From NCBI RefSeq assembly GCF_000283155.1, contig NW_004454181.1, positions 25,510,382 through 25,574,381 of the forward strand: a stretch of DNA of 64,000 nt. The letters are read 5' to 3'. The notes beneath the pieces are model-generated. The model was not told the origin of the DNA. It made no database searches and saw only the letters and a list, made by a program, of their open reading frames with translations. The translations under genes and the position numbers were made by a program. This document shows, in pieces, positions 1-12,301 of the stretch. How positions within the stretch are numbered: the stretch's first letter is position 1; each line of letters starts with the position of its first letter. Source of the DNA: Ceratotherium simum simum. Its lineage: Eukaryota > Chordata > Mammalia > Perissodactyla > Rhinocerotidae.

Positions 1-430
1 GGTATTATGCTAAGTGAAATAAGCCAGACAGAGAAAGAATGCCATATAATTTCACATATATGTGGAATCTAAAAACAACAACAACAACAAATGAACAAAC
101 AAAAGAGAAACAAACTCATAGATACAAAGAAACTGGTTAATTGCCAGAGGGAAAGGGGTTGTGAAGGAAGGGCAAAATAGGTGTAAGGGATAAGAGGTAC
201 AAACTTCCAGTCATAAAATAAATAAGTCATAAGGATGTAACGCACAACTTAAGGAATACAGTCAACAATATTGTAATAACTTTGTATGACAACAGATGAT
301 AAATAATCTTATCAGTGATCATTTTGTAATGTAGATAAATGCTGAATCACTAAGTTGTACATCTGAAACTAACACAATATTGTATGTCAATTATACTTCG
401 ATGAAATAAATAAAAATTAAAAGAAGTTTT
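1..430 (+). mobile_element. L1 3' end fragment
   Basis: The segment reads like the tail of a mammalian L1: GTGAAATAAGCCAGACAGAG, a tract of CAA repeats, TGCCAGAGGGAAAGGGG, and an AT-rich 3' end finishing in AATAAATAAAAATTAAAAG. It enters from beyond the left edge and lies on the + strand. Confidence 0.8.
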
Positions 431-1122
431 ACAAATTTGTACAACTATGGACTTGAGCTGTTTCTAATATAATAGTATATGCCAATGGATACATTAATGG
501 TTAGACTGTGAAGCACAAACCAAAACCAGGAATAGGAAACAAACTATGTTTATTATTTCAATTATCAATAGCAATTCTCCCTTCCCATGCTGATATGAAG
601 ACTGGAAGGCTTCCTAAAAGACACATACCACTCTCCCAAGACAAAGTAAGTTTGTTAAAATAATTAATAATTCCAATTTGGAGATCTCTCCCTTATTACA
701 CCGCTTTCAGATCAAGAGGATAAACCTTTGACGTATAAATTACAAATGTTTGTAATAAAGAATGATATAATTAGCTATTATTACGATTAATATTATAATT
801 ACTATGATGAAGGAAAGCATTTCTACACCCCATCCTTTTCTGTCACCCAGAAAACTATGCCTATAAGTATTTTGCTAGCAAAATAAAAATACAGGATTAT
901 TTCCTGCAAGAATAAGAATTTTTGTACAGAGTACCTTGGACTATGGAAGCCCAAACACTTATTATAAAACTTTGCCATTTTAAGTTGACTTTATGACTGT
1001 AGTGGTCCACCCATATGAATGCTACATAGGAAGACTTGCCCACAGAATGTAACTGCCCAGTCAAACTATAAAACCAAATCAGCTGCACATCTTAATATCT
1101 TAACTTTTAAAACATGAATCAT

Positions 1123-1324
1123 TGGGCCTGCTCTGTGGCTTGGCGGTTAAGTGCGCGCGCTCTGATGCTGGCGACCCGGGTTCGGATCCCGGGAGCGCCC
1201 CAAGGCACCACTTCTCCCTCCAACACGAGGCCGAGTCCCACGTACAGCAACTAGAAGGATGTGAACCTATGACATACAACTATCTACTGGGGCTTTGGGG
1301 GGAAAAAACTGAATAAATAAAATC
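1123..1324 (+). mobile_element. ERE-type SINE with 17-bp target duplication
   Basis: Duplication TTTAAAACATGAATCAT (1106-1122 and 1325-1341) flanks the element exactly. The body is the GCAACTAGAAGGATGTG...CTATCTACTGGGGC subtype, with a mildly degraded head (GGGCCTGCTCTGTGGC). Confidence 0.93.
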
Positions 1325-1723
1325 TTTAAAACATGAATCATGAAGCTACAATAGTTTTAAGTATGTTTATGCCATTAGGCATAAAAATTTCTGCTCTCAA
1401 AAAAAATAAAGCATTGTTTTACTTTTCTGTCAAACACTGCTAAATAATTTATTTTATTCTTATTCTAGGAAAATAAGTTTGCTGAATTGAAATAACTATT
1501 TCTGAAACAATTTTTACTCATCATAGTCATGAGGAATACTTCCCTTGAGAAAAGTTACTAGAAAATACCAGTCAAAATGCTTATCTCACTTTATTCCAAA
1601 CACCAGCAACCTAAACACTGAGAGCACTGACCACTCCTGTTTCTTTTGTGTGTGTGTGTTGGGGGGGGAGGTGTTACATTATGGAACAGTTCTTACAAAA
1701 GTTACATAAAACAACACAAGGTA

Positions 1724-1978
1724 GGGGCCGGCCCGGTGGTGCAAACAGGTTAAGTGCTCGCGCTCGGCTGTGGCGGCCCAGGGTTCGCAGGTTCGGATCC
1801 CAGGCGCACACCAACCCACCCCTTTCAAGCCACGCTGTGGCGGCATCCCATATAAAGTGGAGGAAGATGGGCACGGATGTTAACCCAGGGCCAGTCTTCC
1901 TCAGCAAAAAAAAAAAAGGAGGATTGGCAGATGTTAGCACAGGGTGGATCTCCTCACAAAAAAAAAAAAAAAAAAAAA
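1724..1978 (+). mobile_element. ERE-type SINE inside L1-like sequence
   Basis: The head is GGGGCCGGCCCGGTGG, the body is the CATATAAAGTGGAGGAAGAT subtype, and the end is a long A-tract. ACAAGGTA repeats at both ends. Confidence 0.92.
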
Positions 1979-1986
1979 ACAAGGTA

Positions 1987-2235
1987 TAAATACACACAAC
2001 AAACATAAGGTATAAAAACATATAAACAAAGTATAAGAAGTATTCACTGTGGTACTGTTATGGAAAATTATATTATGTTCCATATAACATATATAGAACA
2101 TTATATAATGGAATACTATGTAGCTATTAAAGAAAATAAGGTTCATAGACCTCTATATTGCTGGGATGAACATGCATTACTTTCAGAATAAAATAGAGAA
2201 AAATGCAACAAAGTATACCAACATCCAACAACTAG
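1987..2235 (+). mobile_element. L1 3' fragment
   Basis: Contains the recognisable L1 tail phrases AATGGAATACTATGTAGC and AGAATAAAATAGAGAAAAATGC. It is short and diverged. Confidence 0.5.
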
Positions 2236-3264
2236 TGGTATGTTATCTTACATATTTTAGCTCTCTTGAAATGAAATGATCTTTAAAATACCTTTAGATT
2301 TATAATTCCATAAATTAACTCCACTGTGTGATTTTAATTAGTACAAGTGGGGTACTTCAACAGATCTGAGGACTAGAGAACATCTCTCTGTATTTATTAG
2401 CAGCAGATGTGAATGGTCCAATTGCAATTTTTTCATGGTGCAGGAAGTTTTCTGTCTGGTTACTTTATTCCAACTTTCATGGCTAAACTCTAAGAGCTAA
2501 GCATTCTCCTAAAAATTTCTTGGTTTCACCTTTAAATTTGTCTTAAAACAATATATCTATTTACTTTGCTTTTTTAAACAATTATATCAGAATATTTTCT
2601 GATGAAGTTTTCCAATTTTAAGAAGAAATTCGCTTTTGGCTTGTAGTACTATAATTTTTCCAACACTATCACTTTGTGTTGGCTTTAGGATCCCTCAAAG
2701 AAAACAATGAAAGCATGATTAAGGTAGTTTACAGTACAGAAAAAAAAAGTCTGAGGCAATAAAATTATTAGTTACTTATAAGGAGTGAAGAATATAATTT
2801 TTTATACTTTTCTTACCTAATTTGAAAAGCGTGTAACATCATCAATAAGTGCTATTCTAAAAAAACATATACAAATGGAAATGTCAATGATACCTCACAG
2901 ATTATTAACATAATCACGGATTTATTTTTGCTATATTGACCCTGATATGTGAAATACTCCCTTAACTTTCAGAATGTCCACTTAATCCCAAATTACTAGA
3001 CTGCACAGCAATGTTAAAGAAATTCTCCATCAATAATTTTGCTGAAGTTCACCAAGAAATGTTAAAAGTACTTCCTTTAACTGAGTCTAAAGAGCTGTAA
3101 GCATTTATGTCCCAAGAGCAGGGAAGGATGAAGACGACTGACCAGAATCCACCTGAATTTTTAATAGTAGAGCTTACTCTTTCCAACAAAATAGCAAAAT
3201 GCCTTAAAAACTCACGATCTGTAAGTGCCAGTTTTAAATTAAGAAAAAATGCACCATCATACAA

Positions 3265-4035
3265 TAAACATTAGTATCCAGAATATATATAGAACTCCTA
3301 TACAAATCACTAAAATAAAGAATAACACAAGAGAAAAACAGGCAAAGGAAATGGAACAGGCAATCCTCAGGAGAGTAAACGGGCAACAAACAAAAGATAA
3401 ACTAAGTAACCAGTAAAATGCAAACTAAAACCTATCCCTTCGCAGAGGAGATTCCCCCAAAGTATTAACCTATCAGTCAATATCACACACTGGCAAGGAA
3501 GTAGGAAAAAGAGAACATGCAAAACTGCTGAAGGAATTTCAATCAGTACAACCACAGTAGAAAATAATTTTGCAGTTATCTAACCAAATCAAAAAAGTTC
3601 TGATGAATCTAGACATTCTCTTCTAGATATATATACAAGAGAAACTCACTCATGTGCACAAGACACAGAGAAATTAACTGCCACCCTATTTCTAAAATGT
3701 AAGATGGGTAACAACCTGCATGTAGGTCAAACGGGAAATGGATTAAGTTCTGGTTTATTTCACATCATGGAAACCTCTGTATCTAAGATAATCATATAGG
3801 CAATTAAAAGACTGAAAAGTGGTAACATTAATAACTATGCCAGGTTAACTGGAGTGAATTAGGACTGTCCCTGGGAAACTAAGACACAAAGTCACCTTAT
3901 TTTAGCAATCATAAAGTTAGCATGAAATAGATCTCAAAAACAATGTTAAAATGAAAAGTCAGTTGCCAAGTATGTACTGTATGATAGTTCTCAAATACGT
4001 TTAAGTGTTTTTAGTATGCACAAAACAATACCCGA
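3265..4035 (+). mobile_element. Degraded L1-derived sequence
   Basis: Phrases such as ATCCAGAATATATATAGAAC and ATGCAAACTAAAACC match the terminal ORF2/3' UTR part of old L1 elements. Frames are broken throughout. Confidence 0.55.
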
Positions 4036-4064
4036 TATTATTCATAGATACATAGGTAAATTTA

Positions 4065-5320
4065 TTTTTAAAATACTCTGGACATAAAAAATAGACAAAT
4101 AGATCCATGGAACAGAGAGTAAAAAAATAAACCCACACAAAAATGGAAAACTAATTTTCAACAAAGGAGCAGACAATTCAGCAGAAAAAGGATACTCTTT
4201 TCAACAAACAGTGCTGGAACAATTGCATATCCATAAATAGAAAAAAAATAGAACCTCAATTCATGCCTCACACCATACTAAAATTTGACTCAAAATGGTT
4301 TTAGGTAAAACCTGAACTATAAAACTTCTAAACAAAATCTGCACGACCTTGGGTTAAGCAAAGATTTTAGATACAAAACCAAACACATGATCTATAAGAG
4401 AAAGAGACTGATAATGTGGACTCCATCAAAATTAAAACCTTTTGCTCTACAAAAGACACTATTAAAAGAATGAAAAGGCAAGCCAGACTAGGAGTAAATA
4501 TTTGCAAACCATGTATCTGATAGAAAACTTGTATCTAGAATATATAAGGAACTCTCAAAACTGAATAACAACCCCATGAATTATGAGCAGACTTGAAGAG
4601 ACACTTCAGCAAATTATTTGAATGCCAAATAAGCACATGAAAAATACAAAACATCACTAGTAATTACAGAAATGCAAACTAAAACCACAGTGAGGTACCA
4701 CTACACACGTCACAATGACTAAAATTTAAAAGGCTGACCATACAGTGTTGGCCAGGATATCGAGGAAATGGAACCCTCAAATATTGATGGTGGGAATGTA
4801 AAGTGGTACAATCACCTCTGGAAAAGTTAGGCAGTCTCTTAAGAAGCTTTATTCATAACAGCCAAAAGCTGAAAACAAACCAAATGTCCATCAACAGGTG
4901 AATGGATAAACAAATTGTAGTCTATTTACAGAATAGTACTACTCAGCAATTGAAAAAAAAAAAAAAGCACATATTGTATATTGTATTTTCCAATTTCCAA
5001 TTTTGGGATATACAATATATTAAATGGTATACTGTATATTCCATTTTCATAAAAATTCTAGTAAATACAAACTAATCTTCAGCAACAGAAAGCAGATAAA
5101 TGATTCCTGGGGGCCGAAGGGGTGGGAAGTGGATAGGAAAGAGGGAATGCCCAAGTGGCATGAGAAAATTTTGGAGGGTGATGGACATGTTCACTATCTT
5201 GATTGTGGTGATCGTTTCATGGGTATAAATAATGCCAAAAATTATGACACTGTACCCTTGAAATACGTACAATTTACTGTATGTGAATTATACCTCAATA
5301 AAACTGTTTTTAAAAAAAAT
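4065..5320 (+). mobile_element. L1 ORF2 C-terminus and 3' UTR
   Basis: Consecutive L1 phrases are in order: GACAAATAGATCCATGGAAC, CAACAAACAGTGCTGGAAC, TTTTGCTCTACAAAAGACAC, CAAATGTCCATCAACAGGTG, then a 3' UTR with GATTGTGGTGATCGTTTCAT and CAATAAAACTGTTTTT. All frames are interrupted. A SINE is inserted in its A-rich end. Confidence 0.85.
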
Positions 5321-5576
5321 TTTTTTTTTTTTGTGAGGAAGATCAGCCCTGAGCTAACATCCATGCTAATCCTCCTCTTTTTGCTGAGGAAGACCAGCTC
5401 TGAGCTAACATCTATTGCCAATCCTCCTCCTTTTTTTTCCCCCAAAGCCCCAGTAGATAGTTGTATGTCATAGTTGCACATCATTCTAGTTGCTGTATGT
5501 GTGATGAGGCCTCAGCATGGCCAGAGAAGTGGTGCGTCGGTGCGCGCCCTTAACCACTAAGCCACGGGGCCGGCCC
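5321..5576 (-). mobile_element. ERE-type SINE in the L1 A-tail
   Basis: Reverse orientation: T-tract and GTGAGGAAGATCAGCCCTGA first, GCCACGGGGCCGGCCC last. It is inserted in the A-rich end of the preceding L1, with AAAAAAATTTTTTT-like flanks on both sides. Confidence 0.92.
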
Positions 5577-6172
5577 TAAAAAAATTTTTTTAATGCACGA
5601 ATAAAATAGCCTTGAAAGACGAAAGGTCACCTCAGGGGAAAAGAGGGGAATGGCAAACTGCATAGGAAAAAAACAAGTCAAACTTAAAAGAGTGATGCAA
5701 AATGTTAACTATCAATTCCGAGTATGATGGTATTTCAGTGGTCTTTTTACTTTGTTTTAATAATTTATCAAAAACACTAAGAAAAAATAAACAGTAAGAG
5801 TTTGTGTGAACTAACATGAGTATATATTAAATTGCTGTAAATTTTGTTGCAAGGTTATGCTATGCATTCAAACATTTGAAATCTGGTTTAGTTATTAGAG
5901 AAACAAAAATGTTCTCTCAGAACCAGAAAAACTTGAATACAGAAGCCAATGTCTGTGCTCAGAAAAAGAGCAGTATCACCATCACTGGGTCTACTGTTCA
6001 ATCTATTTTCCAAACTCTTCACATTTACCACCTGTCACCTCCCTTCAAAATTGTTCCTGACAGTTCCTTGGAGAAACGGTTGATTCTGGGGCTGGGACAG
6101 GCAAAATACAAGATGAGCCTGAAGCACCTGGTGAAGAAAGAAAATGCTTAAAAAAAAAAAAAAAAGCAGCAT

Positions 6173-7385
6173 GGGGCAATGTCAAAAGGACACAAGAGCC
6201 AAAACTAGAACAATCTGAGCAATAAAAAAAATAAATAAATGAAAATAAGTTAGGATAACCCTGGAATACAATGCAAAGAATAAAATATCCATGAGACCAT
6301 AGTGATACAAATGATTACATAAAAAAATAGGTAAGAAAATAAAGTCTTAATAAAAAAATAAAGGAAGGAGAAGAGACACATCTTCCTTACAGAAGAATTT
6401 CAAATGCAGAAGGAACAAGGAAGGGCCGGCCCGTTGGCGCAGCGGTTGAGTGCACGCGCTCCGCTTCAGCGGCTGGGGGTTCGCAGGTTCGGATCCGGGG
6501 CACGCATTGACGCACCGCTTGTCAAGCCACGCTGTGGCAGCATCCCATATAAAGTGCAAGAAGATGGGCACGGATGTTAGCCCAGGGCCAGCCTTCCTCA
6601 GCAAAAAAGAAGACTGGCATCAGATGTTAGCTCAGGTCTGATCTTCCTCACACACACACACAAAAAAAAAAGAACAAGGGAAATAAAGAATTACCATCAG
6701 ACCACCACAACAGCAGCAGGGAAGATCCACTAATATATGCTAAAATTAAGGGGGGAAACCTTTGAAAAACTGAATATTTGCATAGCTTCAAAGCGTCTCC
6801 CCTAAATATTTAGTAATTACAGTGGTAGCTTTAACTTTAAGTCCACAAAATCACAGATTCTCCTCCCTCTTACTGACTAGCTTCTAATGAAGAGAATATG
6901 CAAAGCAGGCAAATATTAACCTGGCAGACACTACTTTAATCAAGTGACCAAGGTTAAATTCAACCAGTAATGACATTACATATGCCCTGATGTGATAAGA
7001 AGGCTAAGTCACCTCTGGTTTCTTCGCCCAAATCCATAACCACAGTCTAGTCATAACACGAGGCATACCCAAACCGAGATCAAAAGTGTCAAGGTCATAG
7101 AAGAATCAGAGGAGAGAGACCAAGGAGGCATGAGGACTAAACGCAATGTGGTACCCTGGACTGGATCCTCGAACAGAAAAAGGACATTAGTGGAAAAACT
7201 AACGAAATTCAATTAAGGTCATTTAGTTACCAGAATTTTACCAATGTTAATTTCTTAGTTTTGATAAATATATCATGATTATGTAAGATGTTAACATTAG
7301 GGAAGTTGGGAGAAGGGTATACAAGATGTTTCTGTACTGCAACTCGTCTGTAAATCTAAAATAATCTCAAAAACAAGTTTTCCTG
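6173..7385 (+). mobile_element. L1 3' UTR, split by a SINE
   Basis: Contains GAATACAATGCAAAGAATAA, GCTTCTAATGAAGAGAATAT, CTGGACTGGATCCTCGAACA and AAGATGTTAACATTAGG, familiar from the 3' ends of old L1 families. The element resumes after the SINE at 6423-6671. Confidence 0.7.
6423..6671 (+). mobile_element. ERE-type SINE inside L1 3' UTR
   Basis: Head GGGCCGGCCCGTTGGCGCAG, body with CATATAAAGTGCAAGAAGAT, and a CA-rich end. AGGAACAAGGAA before and AAGAACAAGGGAA after are the target duplication. Confidence 0.92.
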
Positions 7386-10100
7386 AAAGAAAAAAACTTC
7401 AAGACAGGAATTGGGAAACTTGACAATTCACTAGCTTTTCTTAGTTTTTAGCATCCCTTTCTTGCCCGAAAGTTCAAAACTAGTCAGCTAGGTTTATAAT
7501 TTGCAACAATCTATGTTCTTTCTCACCAAGATGGAAAGATACTTTATAATTAATACTAATGCCTCAACTATGAAATGTCTAAAAACATGAATTTCCTATC
7601 CTTAAGATCTCATAAAGCCTAAGTGGATACACCCCAGGAAACCCTAAAAGCAAGCTCAGAGAGTCCACAAATATTGGGTGTACTTGAGGCACAGCTTAAA
7701 AAGGCCTGGAAGGGCAGGTAGGTGTCTCACTCACGCCTTCCAAATTCTGACTCCTTCAAAGTTTTCTGAATAAGGAAACTAAAAACAGCACATATCTGTC
7801 TACAATTCCCTACTAGGTATACCACATGCTTCCCAAAGCTTTCCAAAATAGTTTAGACAACTATCTGGGTTTCAGAGCTTCAGTTCTCTTATAAGTAAAA
7901 ACATGAGAATACCTAGGATGTGTGAAAACACTTTTTAAATACATAAAGGGCTATACCAATATACGATGATGCTGTTACACAGCCACTTAAGCTAAGAGCC
8001 AAGGATTTCGTCCCTACAAAGTGGAAGTGTGTCCCATCCAGGAAGCCAGCTTGCTTTCTCTGAACCATCTCTTTTACTTTTTATTAAACACCTGAAATAT
8101 AGCACATAGGCTACACAGCTAAGCAATCACAGCTGATTGGCCAGAGGACAGAAGGGGAAATCTATCACTTAAAGTCATCTAAAGACCTTATTTATTAAGG
8201 CCCCAGCCTGTGAGAGACTTTTTTCTTAATTCCTTTCTGCTTTATAAAGCCCACTCTTCACATACAGATCATTCCTAGCTCTTCACCATGTCGTCCAACT
8301 TCCAAGTCAGCTTTCTCGACTAAGGCCAGAAAGGATACCCAAGATTACTTTGAAAAAAAAAAAGTAGAAAGCAAGCTGATTTTTTGAGATTTAAAAGCAT
8401 AAACCTAGTCAACCACCACAGTGTGATCACCAACTACAGTTGCTGAACCTAAATTTAACTCCATGGCTGGAAGGACAGTATTGCGCTAAAGGTTCTTCCC
8501 ACTAGCTGTTAACAACTGACTAGGGGCGGGCAAGCAGCTTTTTTTTTAACCTACCTACTTTGACAATTATTTCCCTTTGTAAAGTCAGTAAGTTTTGTCC
8601 AAAGCAGTCTTAAAGCACAATTAAATGGACATACAGTGCATATTTGAATTCCAAAATATTATGTTGAAAAACCAGCGTAATTGCAAAATGTTGGAAGATC
8701 GAGTAATTTTATTAAACTGGCAAAAAGAAAAAACTGGTTTAGGTTACAAACTCAGGCTTTATATTAAATTTCGTCTTTTAACACTGCCCCATCCATCCTA
8801 ACAAACCTAAAAAAATTTAAAACCAACCTCTGCCCTTCACTTTCTATGCAAAGTACTAAAACAAAAAAAAAAAAAAAAAAAAGTAAATTACAAAAAACTG
8901 CTGCAAAGTAGGTCACCAAAAACATTACCAAATCTCCTGATGTTCCCTTAGCAGACTGTCAGCTGAGACCAGCCAACTGAATGTGAGTTAAATAAAGAAC
9001 AAAGAACTGCCTACTTCTCCACCAGTTAGAAGAGGTATCAAAGCTTAGATTGAAAGCATTTAACAACAAAAGTAACCTCTGACTTGGCTGGGAAGCAGGG
9101 AGGCACACAGGTTTTGTATTATCCCAATCTGCTCCAATTCATCTGTTCTTGATAAATGAATGCATAAAAGATCAGTTGGGCTACCAATCTGTGAAATATC
9201 ACAGTTTTCATATTCCTACTCAACTGATAACCATTTGCCTGAGGCCAAGGACAGTGGGTTATTTTTAATATTTGAAGGGGAAACTAAGAAATGCAATGCA
9301 ATCCCTCAATGCAAAAGGTAATTTCATTCTCATATATTTTACCTCAAGGAGTTAATAAAATTAGCTGGACTCAAACTTAACATTTTAAATGTAGGTCACT
9401 ATAGTGTCAACACTTGATAAAACGCCAATTCAATAGTTAACAGGTGTCTAGACGCAGGTAGCTGGAATTGTTACAGGAAGGCAAGTTCCAAGTACAACAA
9501 TGTTACACTCTAAAGCAATCTGTTATTTATGGCAACACCAAGAAAGGTAAGCACTTGTCCATACAATATTTCAATCCTTTATCTATTGCTACTTTCTGTT
9601 AAGAAACATGGAAAAGTACTGGGTAAATGGAAACACTTACAAATATTAAGCTTCCTCATGGTTTTTAAATTTTCCTACAAGGATGTAAATTATGTGTTCC
9701 CTCTGACTGCAAAAAATTCCTTACTCATGAAGACCAATCCTAGAAAGTGTATGTACAAACAAAATAAATTTCTTAAAAAAAACAAAGGTTGAAAGCCATT
9801 ACAATCAAAATTAATTTAGAAGGCTAGTCCCAAACTTTTATTGCAGTTTTATCTCAAGTAGAGACATTTGTGATGTAATGATTTGGACCTGCAACACACA
9901 GGAACATTTATTATTTCACTAACCCAAGGAGTATACATGCTTTTAAAAATCGAAAATATAACTCAACTAGAAAAATATAAATTCTAGTCTCTGAAAGTGT
10001 CTTCTACGTTTGCATATATACACAGGAGCCTTACAGTGAACGCTAAATAAAAGAACTGAACGTAGACAGGCTTTCTTTACCCACCGAAGATCGCAACCGC
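7386..10100. other. AT-rich unique intronic DNA
   Basis: I recognise no gene, exon or named repeat here apart from short poly-A runs (8350, 8861-8882). The longest open frame (9529-9792, + strand, 87 codons) is AT-driven and resembles no family I know. Confidence 0.5.
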
Positions 10101-11283
10101 CGTTAAGAGTAAGGTTTCCAACACATCTCAGTCATCCGTCACCCAGCATAAGCTCCACAGAGGTCAAATTCATACCGTAACTGGGCACCTTCCTTTCCAT
10201 CGCAATTTCAAATTAAACTTACAAATGCCGCCGAGATCTGCAACTCATTCTAAACCTCATTTTCTTCAACTATAAAACAAGGAAGTTAAACTATCTTCTC
10301 GAAGGTCTTTCTCAAAACTCTGCTCCGATTACATCTAAGAAGAAAGATTCAAGGTTAATATCAGAGCCTAACTTCCTGCTGGCGGGAATTTCCCATCATG
10401 GTAATATGAGTTTCAAATCCGACGAGAAACACTGTCCATGTTCATTTGCACTGATTCATCTTATTCCATACTTTTTCCAGAAGCTTTTAGGGCGGCACAT
10501 CCATCAGCTCTTTGTACGAGCCCACGTAGGAAGGAAGCCCACATCCTTTCTTTTCCTTTGTCAGAATCCCACTTCCCACCCCCGTCTCCCTGGAAGCCCA
10601 CGACGGGCTCAAGCACAAACGCCGCTGCAGAGCTCGCAGCAGGCGGCCTGTCGAGGCTGATGCTGTCCCCAGGGACTGGCGCTCTGGGGGCAAAGGTGCC
10701 CTGGAGCCGCACAGGGCGCCGCAACAAAGAACAAAACAGGCTCGGGGTCCAGGAGTCGGATGGCCGGGGTTCAAACGAATACCTGCCCCTTGCCGCCCGT
10801 GCGCCTCTGACCGTGTCACTCCCCTCGGGGCCTCGGGCTCCGCCGCAAAATGAGGAAAATCATCGCACCTACCTCATCGGGTCGTCGTGGGAGTGACTGA
10901 GAGGCACGCAAGTTGCGCAGCCCAGCGCCGGGCACGCAGCGAGGGCTGAGAGGGAACACTAGTTATTACCATCACACAGGATCCCTGCACGCGCTGCTCC
11001 CCCTTCACTCCCTGTAAAACCCAGGAGCACCACTTCTGCTTCCCAGGTCAAAAAAACCTATCGCACTCTCGCGTCGCCCCTGATCCTCAATAAAGGCCTC
11101 CTCCGGTCCAGGCCAAGCTGGAGCCCCTCGCCCGGGCAGGAAGGACTCGGCAGGCGCGTGGGGGCCGGGCGGGAAAAGCAGGCGAGCCGACCACGCGGGG
11201 CCCAGGCCCCCGAGATCGCCCTGCGGCCGGGGCGGCGGCCGCGGCTCGCTCTCGCCCCGCATGGCCGTTGGGAGCGGCACGCG

Positions 11284-11456
11284 NNNNNNNNNNNNNNNNN
11301 NNNNNNNNNNNNNNNNNNNNNNNNNNNNNNNNNNNNNNNNNNNNNNNNNNNNNNNNNNNNNNNNNNNNNNNNNNNNNNNNNNNNNNNNNNNNNNNNNNNN
11401 NNNNNNNNNNNNNNNNNNNNNNNNNNNNNNNNNNNNNNNNNNNNNNNNNNNNNNNN
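11284..11456. other. Assembly gap (173 N)
   Basis: A run of 173 unresolved bases lies in the most GC-rich part of the island, a common failure site for sequencing. Frames reported across it are meaningless. Confidence 1.
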
Positions 11457-11536
11457 CGGACTTCTCCTCCCTCTCACCCCCGCCGGACCTCGTCCTCGTC
11501 CCCCCGCCGCCCGGCCCCGCCCACACCCCGGCGTAC

Positions 11537-11617
11537 CTGCGCGGCTGAGCGGGAGAGGAACAAGCTTTGCTCCACAGCACAGCGGAAGGCAAAAACCCCT
11601 CAAGCAACTGCGTCCGC
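11537..11617 (-). other. G3BP1: Putative non-coding exon 1 of G3BP1
   Basis: On the minus strand a TATA-like TTATAATA (plus 11643-11650) lies 25-30 bases before this segment, which ends in GCCGCGCAG followed by the donor GTACGC (plus 11531-11536). The CpG island, the divergent orientation relative to ATOX1 and the spacing of about 10 kb match the ATOX1-G3BP1 arrangement of other mammals, where the first G3BP1 exon is untranslated. G3BP1 encodes the stress-granule RNA-binding protein. The identity rests on synteny, because no coding exon is in the window. The 5' boundary is approximate. Confidence 0.5.
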
Positions 11618-12085
11618 ACACACGCGTGCTCCGTCGCCGGTGTATTATAAGCGCGACTCAGCCTAACTTGTTGCGGCCAGGTCGGCCAGGCTGGTGACCA
11701 ATCCCGACTGCGTCCTCTGGGCTCTTCGAGCGGCAATTGGGTACTGACTCAGGATGAAGGCGTGGCTCTTGATTGGCTTTGACGCATGCCTATGAGACTG
11801 TGAGGATCTCGTTTCCCTAGTAACGGATTGGCACTGAGAGAGACCAATTACCTAAACGTATGGTGGAAAGGAGGGTGGGAAGTTCTTTGACCGATACTCA
11901 AGGCAGCCAATAAATGCGTGGAGCCGCTCCCATTCGTTAAATCGTCTTCCCCTGGGCGGAGAACCGTTTTCCAGGCAGGAGCGGTTGCTCCACAAGGTGG
12001 GGCCCGTGTACTTTGGGGAAGTAAACCCCAAGCAACAAGGAGGTGGGCGCCAGGGAGGCCCAGGAAGCCCCCAGCCAATCGCAAC
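11618..12085 (-). promoter_or_regulatory. G3BP1: CCAAT-rich CpG-island promoter (putative G3BP1)
   Basis: Seven CCAAT/ATTGG pentamers lie within 382 bases: CCAAT at 11698, 11844, 11907 and 12075, and ATTGG at 11736, 11772 and 11827. A TATA-like TTATAATA on the minus strand (11643-11650) sits next to the presumed start. NF-Y sites in such arrays are typical of constitutive, often bidirectional promoters. Boxes in both orientations would allow divergent transcription to the right as well. Confidence 0.7.
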
Positions 12086-12301
12086 GCAAGAAGGAGCTGA
12101 TTGACACGGGGGTTGGACAGCACCAAGGAGACCAAGCCCCAGGGCCGCCGTGCCCTCTGGGGCGGCTCTGAGCCTCTTCTGGCCCGGGTTTCCGTCCGCT
12201 TTCCTTTCTTTCCCTCACTTGTTGGGTCCGGCTTCTGAGCCCCCTCTCCCCCCTTTTCCGCACAGTTTGGTACCAGGGAAACCAAGTAGTAAAGTTTCCG
12301 G

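Larger units (their letters stand above)
1..11530 (-). other. G3BP1: Probable G3BP1 intron 1 (partial)
   Basis: If the exon at 11537 is correct, everything to the left edge is first-intron sequence on the minus strand. It contains L1 3' ends, four ERE SINEs and AT-rich unique DNA. About 7.4-10.1 kb has no repeat I can name, and 2.25-3.26 kb likewise. No open frame here resembles G3BP1 (NTF2-like or RRM domains), which fits an untranslated first exon and a long first intron. Confidence 0.5.
10600..12230. promoter_or_regulatory. CpG island spanning the minus-strand promoter
   Basis: CpG dinucleotides and GC content rise sharply from about 10.6 kb, peak around the gap at 11284-11456, and fall off after 12.2 kb before a second CpG-rich stretch over the retrocopy at 12.3-13.1 kb. 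Overlapping open frames on both strands here lack family resemblance and are explained by base composition. Confidence 0.8.

Noticed and set aside
1123..1324. tRNA gene suggested by A- and B-box-like sequence
   Set aside because: The GGTTCGGATCCC-type boxes belong to the tRNA-derived heads of SINEs, repeated about 30 times with target duplications. No cloverleaf gene is intact.
5876..6151. 91-codon frame followed by an A-run, considered as a retrocopy
   Set aside because: No protein family was recognised, and the A-run leads into L1 3' sequence. There is no target duplication or poly(A) signal of its own.
11005..11736. Long frames of 95-243 codons across 11.0-11.7 kb
   Set aside because: They span the run of N, which cannot contain stops, and lie in a CpG island.
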